In this document: positions 15,560-23,231 of the stretch, piece after piece
How the letters are laid out: every line of letters starts with the position of its first letter
Numbering within the stretch: the first letter of the stretch is position 1
Source of the DNA: Ruminiclostridium sp.
GTDB taxonomy: Bacteria; Bacillota; Clostridia; Oscillospirales; Ruminococcaceae
Reading direction: 5' to 3'
Assembly: GCA_017625405.1 (NCBI GenBank)
Contig: JAGALB010000060.1
Location: forward strand, 1-64,000
Length of the DNA: 64,000 nt
Notes under the pieces: generated by a model
Database searches by the model: none
What the model saw: the letters and a program-made list of their open reading frames with translations, nothing else
Told to the model about the DNA's origin: nothing
Translations under genes and position numbers: made by a program

Positions 15560-15784
15560 ATGGATATCAAAGCAAAAATTGAAGAAATCGTTGAAAAGGT
15601 AAAGGCAGACCCCGATTTTGCCGAGGATTTCAAGAAGGATCCTATCAAGGCAGTTGAAGGCATTCTCGGCGTTGACCTTCCCGACGACCAGATCAACAGC
15701 ATTATTGACGGCGTAAAGGCTAAGGTTTCCTTCGACGGAATCGCTGATAAGCTCGGCGGTCTCTTCGGCGGCCTCAAGAAGTAA
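15560..15784 (+). CDS. Small acidic protein with Nif11-like helical region and GG motifs
   Basis: This is a 74-residue protein. Residues 15-50 (DPDFAEDFKKDPIKAVEGIL, then G-V-D-L-P-D-D-Q-I) resemble the helix-DP-x-x-A-helix of Nif11 / nitrile-hydratase-type leader peptides. The C-terminus has two GG pairs (LGGLFGGLKK). No RiPP maturase, transporter or tailoring gene lies near it, so it may be a stand-alone helical protein. The strong ribosome site GGAG and biased codons suggest good expression. Function is not known. Confidence 0.6.
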   Translation: MDIKAKIEEIVEKVKADPDFAEDFKKDPIKAVEGILGVDLPDDQINSIIDGVKAKVSFDGIADKLGGLFGGLKK

Positions 15785-15810
15785 GAAATCAATCAGGATG
15801 CTTTACGCAT

Positions 15811-16112
15811 CCGCCATACAGAAACTTTTAATCCCGCAGTTTTGTAACTGCGGGATTAATTATTTCTTGTGAAAGTCGGGAATCGCCAAAGGCGGCTCGC
15901 CTTATAACGGGTGCGATACAGCAGTATCCTGCTCCCCTGCCGTTTCGCCCTACTATGGCAAAGCAGAATTTACAAAAAGGCAGGAATTGCCCAAGGCGGC
16001 TCGCCTTATAACGGGTGAGATACAGCAATATCGTGCTCCCCTGCCGTTTTGCCTTACTCTGGCAAAGCAGAATTTATAAAAAGGCAGGAATTGCCCAAGG
16101 CGGCTCGCCTTA
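15811..16112. repeat. Repeat array: CCGCCATA box, hairpin and two 104-bp tandem units
   Basis: It begins CCGCCATACAGAA. The hairpin AATCCCGCAGTT/AACTGCGGGATT follows (15829-15857). After it, the palindrome AAGGCGGCTCGCCTT recurs at 15889, 15993 and 16097, so two almost identical units of 104 bp fill 15891-16098. Read on the minus strand, each palindrome starts a copy of the 3'-end repeat (AAGGCG-AGC-CGCCTT, then GGGCAATTCCTGCC). The last palindrome contains the stop codon of the S24 repressor gene. Homologous arrays are at 4446 and 27841. No coding gene lies here. Confidence 0.9.
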
Positions 16113-16739
16113 CAGCTTCTTGCACACTTCTTTTACAAGTCCCACAACGGAGATTCTGCCTGTTTCCTGCTTTTCAAAGCGGCGGACGGGATAATAGGGA
16201 TTGAAGGAATGCAGCTCTATCCAGCCCTTGCCGTATTTCAGCTTTTTTACAAAGGCTTCATCATCCACCATGACCACTGCAACGCTGCCGTTTTCAACGC
16301 TTTCCTGCCTGCGTACAAGTATCATGTCACCGTCTTCTATTTTAGGGGACATACTGTCGCCCTTGACGTTTATCCACAGATAATCGCCTGCTTCTGCGGC
16401 ATTCACAAGAAAGGTAGGCTTGCTTCCTACTGCGCTGCTGTCCGCATAGCTGCCGAAGCCTGCGCTTACGCTGTCAAAAACAGGTATACTGAAAACATTT
16501 GTAAATGTTTCGGAATGAACCTTATCATTTTTATTATCCGAAAGCGTTTCCATGGGAATCTGTAATGCATTCGCAATGATTTCCGCCTTGTCAAGGGGAA
16601 GCTTTCCGGTTTTTCCTGTTTCGTAGCGCTGGAGCGTGGATTTGCTCATCCCGGTTTTGTCGGCAAGATCCTGAAAGCTGTAACCAAGCTCAAGCCTTTT
16701 CGTTCTCATCCTGTTCAGAAATTCGTGTCTGTTGTCCAT
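16110..16739 (-). CDS. LexA/CI-like repressor: XRE domain plus S24 self-cleaving peptidase
   Basis: This is a 209-residue protein. An XRE helix-turn-helix occupies residues 5-62 (YSFQDLADKTGMSKSTLQRY). The S24 domain (about 85-205) has the active Ser in GDSMSPKIEDGDMILVRR and the Lys in DDEAFVKKLKYG. Such repressors cleave themselves when RecA filaments form, or on other cues, so it may link the neighbouring genes to DNA damage. It is divergent from the zinc-ribbon/ArpU-like pair, and both promoters carry repeated TTGCAACA sites. It could be a domesticated prophage repressor. The TAA is embedded in the repeat array. Confidence 0.86.
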   Translation of the reverse strand: MDNRHEFLNRMRTKRLELGYSFQDLADKTGMSKSTLQRYETGKTGKLPLDKAEIIANALQIPMETLSDNKNDKVHSETFTNVFSIPVFDSVSAGFGSYADSSAVGSKPTFLVNAAEAGDYLWINVKGDSMSPKIEDGDMILVRRQESVENGSVAVVMVDDEAFVKKLKYGKGWIELHSFNPYYPVRRFEKQETGRISVVGLVKEVCKKL

Positions 16740-16782
16740 TTTACTCTCCCTTCACAGCCATTTATCGACTTTTTCATACACT

Positions 16783-16928
16783 ATTATACACTATTCGTCT
16801 TAAAATTGCAACACTTTTCAAAAAAATATTTTTTGTTGCAAAATCGGGTTGACATAGTCTTTTTTCTATGATATACTTTAATTATCCCAAAAATGCAACA
16901 CCTCTCAATCTGACCCTATTTTGCAACG
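16783..16928. promoter_or_regulatory. Divergent promoters with four TGCAAC-type operators
   Basis: Minus promoter: TTGCAA (16806-16811), 17 bases, TATAAT (16783-16788). Plus promoter: TTGACA (16849-16854), 17 bases, TATACT (16872-16877). The motif TTGCAACA or its complement occurs at 16806-16813, 16834-16841, 16894-16900 (TGCAACA) and 16921-16928 (TTGCAACG). The first overlaps the minus -35 element. The S24 protein is the obvious binder, giving autoregulation and repression of the pair. Confidence 0.78.
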
Positions 16929-16939
16929 AAAGGAGAATA

Positions 16940-17152
16940 ATGTACCGATGCGCTGAATGTAATGAAGAATCCGCTTATGAATATTCCGACAGATATGATG
17001 ATGAAATATATATAAAATGCAGAATCTGCGGAACAATTCAGAAAAAACCTGTCTGCCGCCTGTGCGGCGAAACACTTGCAGAAGGCGAATATGCCTTCAT
17101 GATAGAAAAAGAAATATATTGTACCGACTGCGTGAAACCCGTTGCGGTATAG
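16940..17152 (+). CDS. Small multi-zinc-ribbon protein
   Basis: This is a 70-residue protein with four CxxC pairs (CAEC, CRIC, CRLC, CTDC), enough for two zinc sites; the last pairs resemble a LIM-like treble clef. The start at 16940 follows AAAGGAG. An upstream ATG in frame lies inside the promoter region and is rejected. It is the first gene of a two-gene unit repressed by the S24 protein. The role is unknown; it may bind nucleic acid or protein. Confidence 0.65.
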   Translation: MYRCAECNEESAYEYSDRYDDEIYIKCRICGTIQKKPVCRLCGETLAEGEYAFMIEKEIYCTDCVKPVAV

Positions 17153-17161
17153 GAGGAAATT

Positions 17162-17593
17162 ATGAAAATAAGAGAATTGCTGGGCATGCACTATGCCATA
17201 AATCACAGAATCGACTCAAAGCTTGAACAGATAGCCGAGCTTCGCAGTCTTGCCGCCAAGGTGACGGCATCACCCTTTTCGGAAAGCCATTCAAAAGGTA
17301 CATATTCAGACCGTGTGGGTCGTACAACCGCAAGAATCATGGACCTTGAGAATGAAATCAACGACGACATCGACAGACTCGTTGATGTAAAAATCAGGAT
17401 AAATGAGCTGGTTACGTCCCTTGATGATGAAATCCAGCGCATAATAATCGAGCGTCACTACATCCTGAATGAATCCTGGGAAAAGATAAGCGAAAAGGTC
17501 GGTTACAGCCGCCGCCATATCACAAGGCTTCATGACAAGGCCATCGAATCCCTTGAAAGGATACACGGCGAAAATATAGAGCTTTGCGGCTGA
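17162..17593 (+). CDS. Phage-like sigma-70-type helix-turn-helix protein (DUF1492/ArpU-like)
   Basis: This is a 143-residue protein. A long amphipathic N-terminal half (MKIRELLGMHYAINHRIDSK, with DLENEINDDIDRLVD) is followed by a region-4-like helix-turn-helix (IIIERHYILNESWEKISEKV, then GYSRRHITRLHDKAIESLE). This matches the DUF1492/ArpU family found in phages and elements as late-gene regulators. It follows the zinc-ribbon gene by nine bases with AGGAGG. No structural phage genes are near, so it is probably a relic or a small domesticated module. Confidence 0.78.
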   Translation: MKIRELLGMHYAINHRIDSKLEQIAELRSLAAKVTASPFSESHSKGTYSDRVGRTTARIMDLENEINDDIDRLVDVKIRINELVTSLDDEIQRIIIERHYILNESWEKISEKVGYSRRHITRLHDKAIESLERIHGENIELCG

Positions 17594-17614
17594 AAAGCTG
17601 TGAAATAATAAAAG

Positions 17615-17645
17615 AAAACGCAGAGAATCAATTCTCTGCGTTTTT
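17615..17645. terminator. Bidirectional terminator
   Basis: A 14-bp stem AAAACGCAGAGAAT/ATTCTCTGCGTTTT with a two-base loop. The stop codon of the minus-strand gene (17628-17630) lies in the loop. Confidence 0.88.
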
Positions 17646-17939
17646 ATTATCAAGAAGCATTTCCAATAAATCTGCCATATCGGTTTCCTTGTTTCCGGCT
17701 GGTACTGACTGTTTATTAAGCACTGAATTTTTCAAGGCGGTAAGACCCTTATCCGAAATCTCAAAACTGTCCGCACGCTTTTCGTTCTGCCGCTGTGCGA
17801 CAAACTGAGCCGCCGCCTTTGCGTCACCCTGAGGAACATATATGCCCTCAGATCTGACCTTTTCAATCATAGCCTTTGCTGTGGGCTGGCTTGTAAGCTG
17901 ATTGAGTTCAGCCTTTGATAAATTCGTAAGTATCCGCAT
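17628..17939 (-). CDS. Unknown 103-residue protein
   Basis: The protein is hydrophilic with no signal or membrane segment (MRILTNLSKAELNQLTSQPT, FEISDKGLTALKNSVLN). The phrase FEISDKGLTAL resembles the short helices of FlgM-like anti-sigma factors or flagellar-associated small proteins, but the match is too weak for a name. GGCGG precedes the start. It lies between the ArpU-like gene (convergent) and metG. Confidence 0.55.
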   Translation of the reverse strand: MRILTNLSKAELNQLTSQPTAKAMIEKVRSEGIYVPQGDAKAAAQFVAQRQNEKRADSFEISDKGLTALKNSVLNKQSVPAGNKETDMADLLEMLLDNKNAEN

Positions 17940-18013
17940 TGTACCGCCTCCTGACCGATAATTAAAATCCCTTATAAAAGTAATATCGGCAGTAAAATGA
18001 AAAACTTTAATTC

Positions 18014-18051
18014 AATAAAAAACACCGCAAACAGCTATGTGTTTGCGGTGT
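18014..18051 (-). terminator. metG terminator
   Basis: A 12-bp stem ACACCGCAAACA/TGTTTGCGGTGT followed on the minus strand by six T residues, 12 bases after metG. Confidence 0.85.
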
Positions 18052-18063
18052 CTGATGTTTTTG

Positions 18064-19992
18064 TCAGCGTACTGTGCTGCCGTTGGGAATATCTCCGTCA
18101 AGGAATACTACTCTCACATCGTCGCCTGCGTCGCATGCAAGGAGCATACCCTGGCTTTCCTCGCCGCAGAGCTTTGCGGGAGCAAGGTTAGCCACGAAAA
18201 TAATCTTCTTTCCGATAAGCTCTTCGGGTGTATAGTAATTTGCAATACCCGAAACTATCTGTCTGCCGTCACGGCCGTCGTCAACCTGGATTTTAAGAAG
18301 CTTCTTTGCCTTCTTCATCTTTTCGCAGGCTGTGATTTCACCTGTGCGGAGCTTTACTTCGGCAAACTTGTCAATTGTGATGATATTTGCCTTGTCCAGA
18401 TCCTCGTCTTCCTTCCATTCCTTCTTGGGTCCCAGGAGAGCGTTGAGTTCTTCGATTTCCTTTTCCATATCAATTCTGGGGAAGAGAACCTCGCCCTTCT
18501 TTACAGTAACATCTGCGGGAAGAACGCCGAATGTGCCGGACTTTTCGTATGTCACCATTGTTTCGTCTGCACCGATCTGCTCCCATACCTTAGGCATAGC
18601 GGTAGGCATGAAGGGGAACAGGAGAGAAGAACAAAGGCGGATTGTTTCAAGGAGATTGTAAAGAACGGTTGCAAGTCTTGCCTTGTTTGCCTCGTCCTTT
18701 GCAAGCACCCAGGGAGCTGTTTCATCAATATACTTGTTTGCTCTGGAAATAACCCTGAAGATTTCTTCAAGTGCCTTGGAAAGCTGAGCCTCGCTGATAA
18801 GGTCGGAAACGGGAGCCTTGAGAGCTTCAGCCATGCCGATAAGCTCCTTGTCAAGGTCGTCAGCAACACGGTCAGCGGGAAGTGTACCGCCGAAGTACTT
18901 GTCAACCATTGCAACTGTTCTGGAAACAAGGTTGCCGAGGTCATTCGCAAGGTCGGTGTTGATTCTGCCTATCATGATCTCGTTGGAGAAGTTGCAGTCA
19001 GAGCCGTAGGGCATATCACGGAGAATCTGATAACGTACAGAGTCAACGCCGTAACGTTCAGCAAGAACAAAGGGGTCGATAACGTTACCCAGGGACTTAC
19101 TCATCTTCTGGCCGTTGAAGTTGATCCAGCCGTGACCGTAAAGGCGCTTGGGCAGGGGTAAATCAAGCATCATAAGGATGATAGGCCATACTATTGAATG
19201 GAAACGCACGATTTCCTTTGCAGTCATGTGCATATCAGCAGGCCAGTACTTGTCATAATCGTTATATGCGCTGTTCTGATAGCCGAGAGCGGAGATATAG
19301 TTTGTAAGAGCGTCAACCCATACATATACAACGTGGCCTTCGTCAAAATCAACAGGCACGCCCCATGTGAAGGTTGTACGGGATACGCATAAATCTTCAA
19401 GGCCTGCGTTGATGAAGTTGTTTACCATTTCATTCACACGTGTTGCAGGCTGGAGATAGTCTGTTTCTGTAAGAAACTTTCTGATTTTGTCCTCAAAGAG
19501 GGAAAGCTTTAAGAAGTAGGCTTCTTCGTCAGCTTCGATTACATCTCTTCCGCAGTCGGGGCACTTGCCGTCAACCAGCTGGGATTCTGTCCAGAAGCTT
19601 TCGCAGGGAGTGCAGTACTTGCCTGTATACTTGCCCTTATAGATATAGCCTCTGTCATAAAGCTCACGGAAAATCTTCTGTACTGTTTCGATATGATAAT
19701 CGTCGGTTGTTCTGATGTATCTGTCATAGCTTACGTTCATGGTTTCCCACAGACGCTTGAAGTTGTCAACGATGGGGTCAACATACTCCTTGGGAGTAAC
19801 ACCCTGTTCCTTTGCCTTCAGCTCGATTTTCTGACCGTGCTCGTCGGTGCCTGTAAGGAACATTACATCATAGCCCTGCATTCTCTTGAAGCGTGCGATT
19901 GTGTCGCAGGCAACCGTTGTATAGCAGTGGCCGATATGAGGATTGCCCGAAGGATAGTAAATCGGGGTGGTTATATAGAACTTTTCACTCAT
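18064..19992 (-). CDS. metG: Methionyl-tRNA synthetase
   Basis: This 642-residue enzyme charges tRNA-Met. It shows the class I HIGH motif (PSGNPHIGHCYTT), zinc cysteines (CTPCESFW and CPDCG), KMSKSLGN, and a C-terminal EMAP/Trbp111-like tRNA-binding domain (FAEVKLRTGEITACEKM). The size fits the bacterial dimeric form. There is no T-box leader: only about 70 bases lie between the promoter and the ATG. Confidence 0.97.
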   Translation of the reverse strand: MSEKFYITTPIYYPSGNPHIGHCYTTVACDTIARFKRMQGYDVMFLTGTDEHGQKIELKAKEQGVTPKEYVDPIVDNFKRLWETMNVSYDRYIRTTDDYHIETVQKIFRELYDRGYIYKGKYTGKYCTPCESFWTESQLVDGKCPDCGRDVIEADEEAYFLKLSLFEDKIRKFLTETDYLQPATRVNEMVNNFINAGLEDLCVSRTTFTWGVPVDFDEGHVVYVWVDALTNYISALGYQNSAYNDYDKYWPADMHMTAKEIVRFHSIVWPIILMMLDLPLPKRLYGHGWINFNGQKMSKSLGNVIDPFVLAERYGVDSVRYQILRDMPYGSDCNFSNEIMIGRINTDLANDLGNLVSRTVAMVDKYFGGTLPADRVADDLDKELIGMAEALKAPVSDLISEAQLSKALEEIFRVISRANKYIDETAPWVLAKDEANKARLATVLYNLLETIRLCSSLLFPFMPTAMPKVWEQIGADETMVTYEKSGTFGVLPADVTVKKGEVLFPRIDMEKEIEELNALLGPKKEWKEDEDLDKANIITIDKFAEVKLRTGEITACEKMKKAKKLLKIQVDDGRDGRQIVSGIANYYTPEELIGKKIIFVANLAPAKLCGEESQGMLLACDAGDDVRVVFLDGDIPNGSTVR

Positions 19993-20067
19993 GCTTGTAC
20001 CTCTTTTCCACCGACAGCAGACCCGAAACCGAAAAAACTGCCGGTTTTTTCTTTAAAAATTAAAAAT

Positions 20068-20096
20068 ATTATACCATAAAAAGCCGTTTTTGGCAA
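20068..20096 (-). promoter_or_regulatory. metG promoter
   Basis: TTGCCA (20091-20096), 17 bases, TATAAT (20068-20073) on the minus strand. Confidence 0.65.
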
Positions 20097-20144
20097 TATG
20101 TAAAAAAAAATACAAGAAAAATTTACATTTTTCACATAAAAGAC

Positions 20145-20315
20145 TTGATTTTTTTTCAATTTTCTATTAAAATATATGTTAGGTATTTTTATGCACCGTT
20201 ACGACGGGTATAACCATTAACAAAACTGACGAACCGCACCCCCTGCGTTGCATATGGCAAAGAGCGATAAAGTGCGTCCGTCAAGGCGGGCTGAAGCCCG
20301 GAAAGGAATTTTATC
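20145..20315 (+). promoter_or_regulatory. Promoter and structured leader of the CdaR-like gene
   Basis: TTGATT (20145-20150) and TAAAAT (20168-20173) have a 17-base spacer. The leader of about 136 bases can fold into GTTA-N9-TAAC, a nested stem GACG/CGTC plus CGCAC/GTGCG enclosing TTGC/GCAA (about 20230-20282), and a hairpin GGGC-TGAA-GCCC that abuts the ribosome site GGAAAGG. This could be a cis-regulatory RNA; I do not recognise a known riboswitch class. The stretch 19993-20315 has no other gene. Confidence 0.45.
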
Positions 20316-21401
20316 ATGTCAAACAGATTATTTCAGGGCGTAGTACATCAGATGAGAGATACCATCGGTCGTGTTATCGGTGTTATCGACGAAAACGCTA
20401 CCGTTGTTGCATGCAGCGAGCTTGCAAGAATCGGTACAAGCAATGACTTCTTCTCAATCGAACTGGGTGAATCCCACGACATCTTTATCCGTGACGGCTA
20501 TACATACAAGCCCTTCGGCGTTCATGTAAAGCCCGACTATGCTGTATTCGTAGAAGGTACAGACGAAATCGCAGGCAAGTATGCGTCCATTCTTGCTATT
20601 TCCCTTTCCAGCATCAAGCAGTATTACGATGAAAAATACGACCGCAACAACTTTATCAAGAACATTATCCTTGATAACGTTCTTCCCGGCGATATCAGCA
20701 TCAAGTCCAGAGAGCTCCACTTCAACGCTGACATCAGCAGAGTCGTTTTCCTCATCAATATTGTTTCCACAAACGACGTTTCCGCTTATGACGTTATCCA
20801 GAACCTGTTCCCTGACAAGAACAAGGACTTCGTTTTCAATATCACAGAAACAGATATCGTTCTTGTAAAGGAAATCAAGAACAACATCGACGTCAAGGAT
20901 CTTGAAAAGCTTGCGCGCTCCATTTCCGACACTCTCCAGACAGAGTTCTTCACACGTGTCAATGTAGGTATCGGTACACCCGTTATGGGCGTAAAGGATC
21001 TTGCCCGTTCCTTCAAGGAAGCTCAGATCGCTATCGAAGTAGGTAAGGTATTTGATACAGAAAAGAACATCGTAAGCTACGATAACCTTGGTATCGCAAG
21101 ACTTATCTACCACCTCCCCACAACACTCTGTGAAACATTCTTAAAGGAAGTGTTCAAGAAGGGTTCTATCGACTCCCTCGATCACGAAACCTTATTCACA
21201 ATCCAGCGTTTCTTCGAAAACAACCTGAACGTTTCCGAAACCTCCAGAAAGCTTTTCGTACACAGAAACACACTTGTTTACAGACTTGACAAGATCAAGA
21301 AGCTCACAGGCCTCGACTTAAGAGAATTCGACCACGCTATCATCTTCAAGATTGCGCTTATGGTAAGAAAGTATCTTTCCGCAGACCCTGTAAAGTTCTG
21401 A
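20316..21401 (+). CDS. CdaR/PucR-type transcriptional regulator
   Basis: This is a 361-residue cytoplasmic regulator with a C-terminal PucR helix-turn-helix (about 295-350: FFENNLNVSETSRKLFVHRN, then TLVYRLDKIKKLTGLDL) and a GGDEF-like CdaR middle domain. No transmembrane segment is seen. It stands upstream of ftsE with a weak terminator between. A role in ftsEX or stress control is inferred from position only. The long structured leader suggests its translation or elongation is regulated. Confidence 0.8.
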   Translation: MSNRLFQGVVHQMRDTIGRVIGVIDENATVVACSELARIGTSNDFFSIELGESHDIFIRDGYTYKPFGVHVKPDYAVFVEGTDEIAGKYASILAISLSSIKQYYDEKYDRNNFIKNIILDNVLPGDISIKSRELHFNADISRVVFLINIVSTNDVSAYDVIQNLFPDKNKDFVFNITETDIVLVKEIKNNIDVKDLEKLARSISDTLQTEFFTRVNVGIGTPVMGVKDLARSFKEAQIAIEVGKVFDTEKNIVSYDNLGIARLIYHLPTTLCETFLKEVFKKGSIDSLDHETLFTIQRFFENNLNVSETSRKLFVHRNTLVYRLDKIKKLTGLDLREFDHAIIFKIALMVRKYLSADPVKF

Positions 21402-21427
21402 TTTCAGATTATAAAATTACGACATCA

Positions 21428-21468
21428 CGAGGCGGCATAATTTTTGTCGCCTCGCAGAATGTTTTTTA
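21428..21468 (+). terminator. Probable terminator after the CdaR-like gene
   Basis: A seven-base stem CGAGGCG/CGCCTCG is followed after six bases by a run of six T residues. The displaced T run makes it weaker than typical. Confidence 0.5.
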
Positions 21469-21593
21469 AGGTGAATTTTTCTCCCTTTATCCGTAACTTT
21501 TAGGCAGTCTTCCCACTCTCTTCTTATGAAACAGTATGCCCCGTTTCCGGCATTTTATGGGATGCTGCAGGCAACGAAAGGAGATTTACATAT

Positions 21594-22283
21594 ATGGTAG
21601 AATTAAAGAACGTCGATGTTCACTACAACGACGGCTTAAAGGGCGGTATTGACGCCCTCAACGATGTAAACATACGCATCAACGACGGTGAATTCGTATT
21701 TATCGTCGGCAGCTCGGGTGCAGGTAAGAGTACCCTTTTAAAGCTTCTTACCAGAGAAATCCAGCCTACAAAGGGCAGAGTATTTGTTAACGACTATAAC
21801 CTCTCGAAGCTCAAGAACCGCAAGCTCCCCTATTTCCGCCGTTCACTGGGTATGATTTTCCAGGACTTCCGTCTTATCCCCAATCTTACGGTGTATGAAA
21901 ACGTGGCTTTTGTACTGAGAGTAATTGATAAATCAAAAAGATATATCCGCCAGAGAGTTCCTTATGTTCTCAATCTTGTTAAGCTTGGCGACAAGGCAAA
22001 GTGCTACCCCAGCCAGCTTTCGGGCGGTGAGCAGCAGCGTGTGGCTATCGCAAGAGCCTTCGCATGCGACCCCCAGATTATTATTGCGGACGAGCCTACC
22101 GGTAATATCGACCCTGCGCTTTCCTATGAAATCGTTGAGCTTCTTATGGATATCAACGAATGCGGCACAACCGTAATCATGGTAACCCACGACCACGAAA
22201 TAGTGCGCCACTTCGGCGGCAGAGTCATAAACCTGAAGGACGGCTCCGTTGACTATGACGATTATATGGAAGGGGGCCGCTGA
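21594..22283 (+). CDS. ftsE: Cell division ATP-binding protein FtsE
   Basis: This 229-residue ATPase pairs with FtsX and activates peptidoglycan hydrolases at the septum or wall. Walker [15 protein letters not shown], signature [14 protein letters not shown], Walker [13 protein letters not shown] and the FtsE-type [16 protein letters not shown] stretch are present. It opens a run of six same-strand genes from ftsE to lysS. The gap to ftsX is two bases. Confidence 0.96.
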   Translation: MVELKNVDVHYNDGLKGGIDALNDVNIRINDGEFVFIVGSSGAGKSTLLKLLTREIQPTKGRVFVNDYNLSKLKNRKLPYFRRSLGMIFQDFRLIPNLTVYENVAFVLRVIDKSKRYIRQRVPYVLNLVKLGDKAKCYPSQLSGGEQQRVAIARAFACDPQIIIADEPTGNIDPALSYEIVELLMDINECGTTVIMVTHDHEIVRHFGGRVINLKDGSVDYDDYMEGGR

Positions 22284-22285
22284 TT

Positions 22286-23197
22286 ATGAGAATGAGTAAC
22301 TTCAGCTATCTGGTAAAACGTGGCGTAGGCTCTGTTTTCAGAAATGCTATGATGTCCTTTGCCAGCTTCTGCGTACTGCTGGTAAGCCTTTTCCTCGTAA
22401 GCGTCTCCTGCCTTCTGGCTTATGACCTTGGGGTTGTTTTCGCCAACATCGAAGAAAAGAATGAAATCGACGTTTTCGTGCAGGGCTCTGTAACACAGGA
22501 GCAGCTTACACACATTACCGACGCTATCAACATAAACACAAACACAGACCGTTTTATTTTCTATTCAAAGGACGAAGCGTGGGCTGACCAGCAGGCTTCA
22601 AACCCTGAATTCACCGAGGTTTTCGACCAGTTCAATGCTATTGAAGAAAACCCCATGCCCCACACCTTCCGTGTAACCGTAAAGGATATTTCAATCATCT
22701 CACAGACTGCGGATGAATTTGCTACAATTGAAGGTGTTGAAAAGGTTGCGGCTCCCTACGACTTTGCTTCGGCACTTGTTGACATCCGTTCAACCCTTAC
22801 CGCTATCGGAATAACTCTTCTTGTGGTTCTTATACTCACAAGTATAATTATTATCTACAACTCCATCAGAAGCAGTGTATTTACCCGCCAGAAAGAGCTT
22901 AACATCATGAAGGTGGTAGGCGCTACCAACGCTTTCGTAAAGATTCCTTTCTTTATCGAAGGTATGTTTATCGGTATCGCCGCAGGTGTAGCTTCCTGGT
23001 TTATAACAAAGCTTACATACGACGCTATTGTCGGTCTGTTCCAGAGCAATTTTGAAATCTGGCAGATTTTCGGCATGGTGGATATCATGTCCTTTGACAG
23101 CGTAACCTGGATTGTTCTTGCCGCAAACTGTGTGCTCGGCGCACTTCTCGGCGCAATCGGTACAGTAATCAGTACAGCGAAATACCTTAAAGTGTGA
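22286..23197 (+). CDS. ftsX: Cell division permease-like protein FtsX
   Basis: This 303-residue membrane partner of FtsE has an N-terminal transmembrane helix and an extracellular loop of about 120 residues carrying FYSKDEAWADQQ and NPMPHTFRVTV. The C-terminal helices include IYNSIRSSVFTRQKELNIMK. The extracellular loop normally holds the coiled coil of a hydrolase, and the next gene encodes exactly such a protein. Confidence 0.95.
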   Translation: MRMSNFSYLVKRGVGSVFRNAMMSFASFCVLLVSLFLVSVSCLLAYDLGVVFANIEEKNEIDVFVQGSVTQEQLTHITDAININTNTDRFIFYSKDEAWADQQASNPEFTEVFDQFNAIEENPMPHTFRVTVKDISIISQTADEFATIEGVEKVAAPYDFASALVDIRSTLTAIGITLLVVLILTSIIIIYNSIRSSVFTRQKELNIMKVVGATNAFVKIPFFIEGMFIGIAAGVASWFITKLTYDAIVGLFQSNFEIWQIFGMVDIMSFDSVTWIVLAANCVLGALLGAIGTVISTAKYLKV

Positions 23198-23231
23198 CGT
23201 AAAAGCACAGGCCCCTATGGAAAGGAAAAAA

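Noticed and set aside
15889..16110. CRISPR array
   Set aside because: Units of 104 bp are repeated whole with no unique spacers, and there are no cas genes.
18037..19161. Long open frame on the plus strand opposite metG
   Set aside because: It lies entirely within the real metG gene on the other strand, has no ribosome site, and its composition is that of an antisense frame.
19993..20096. T-box leader before metG
   Set aside because: Only about 70 bases lie between promoter and start, without the T-box sequence or specifier arms.
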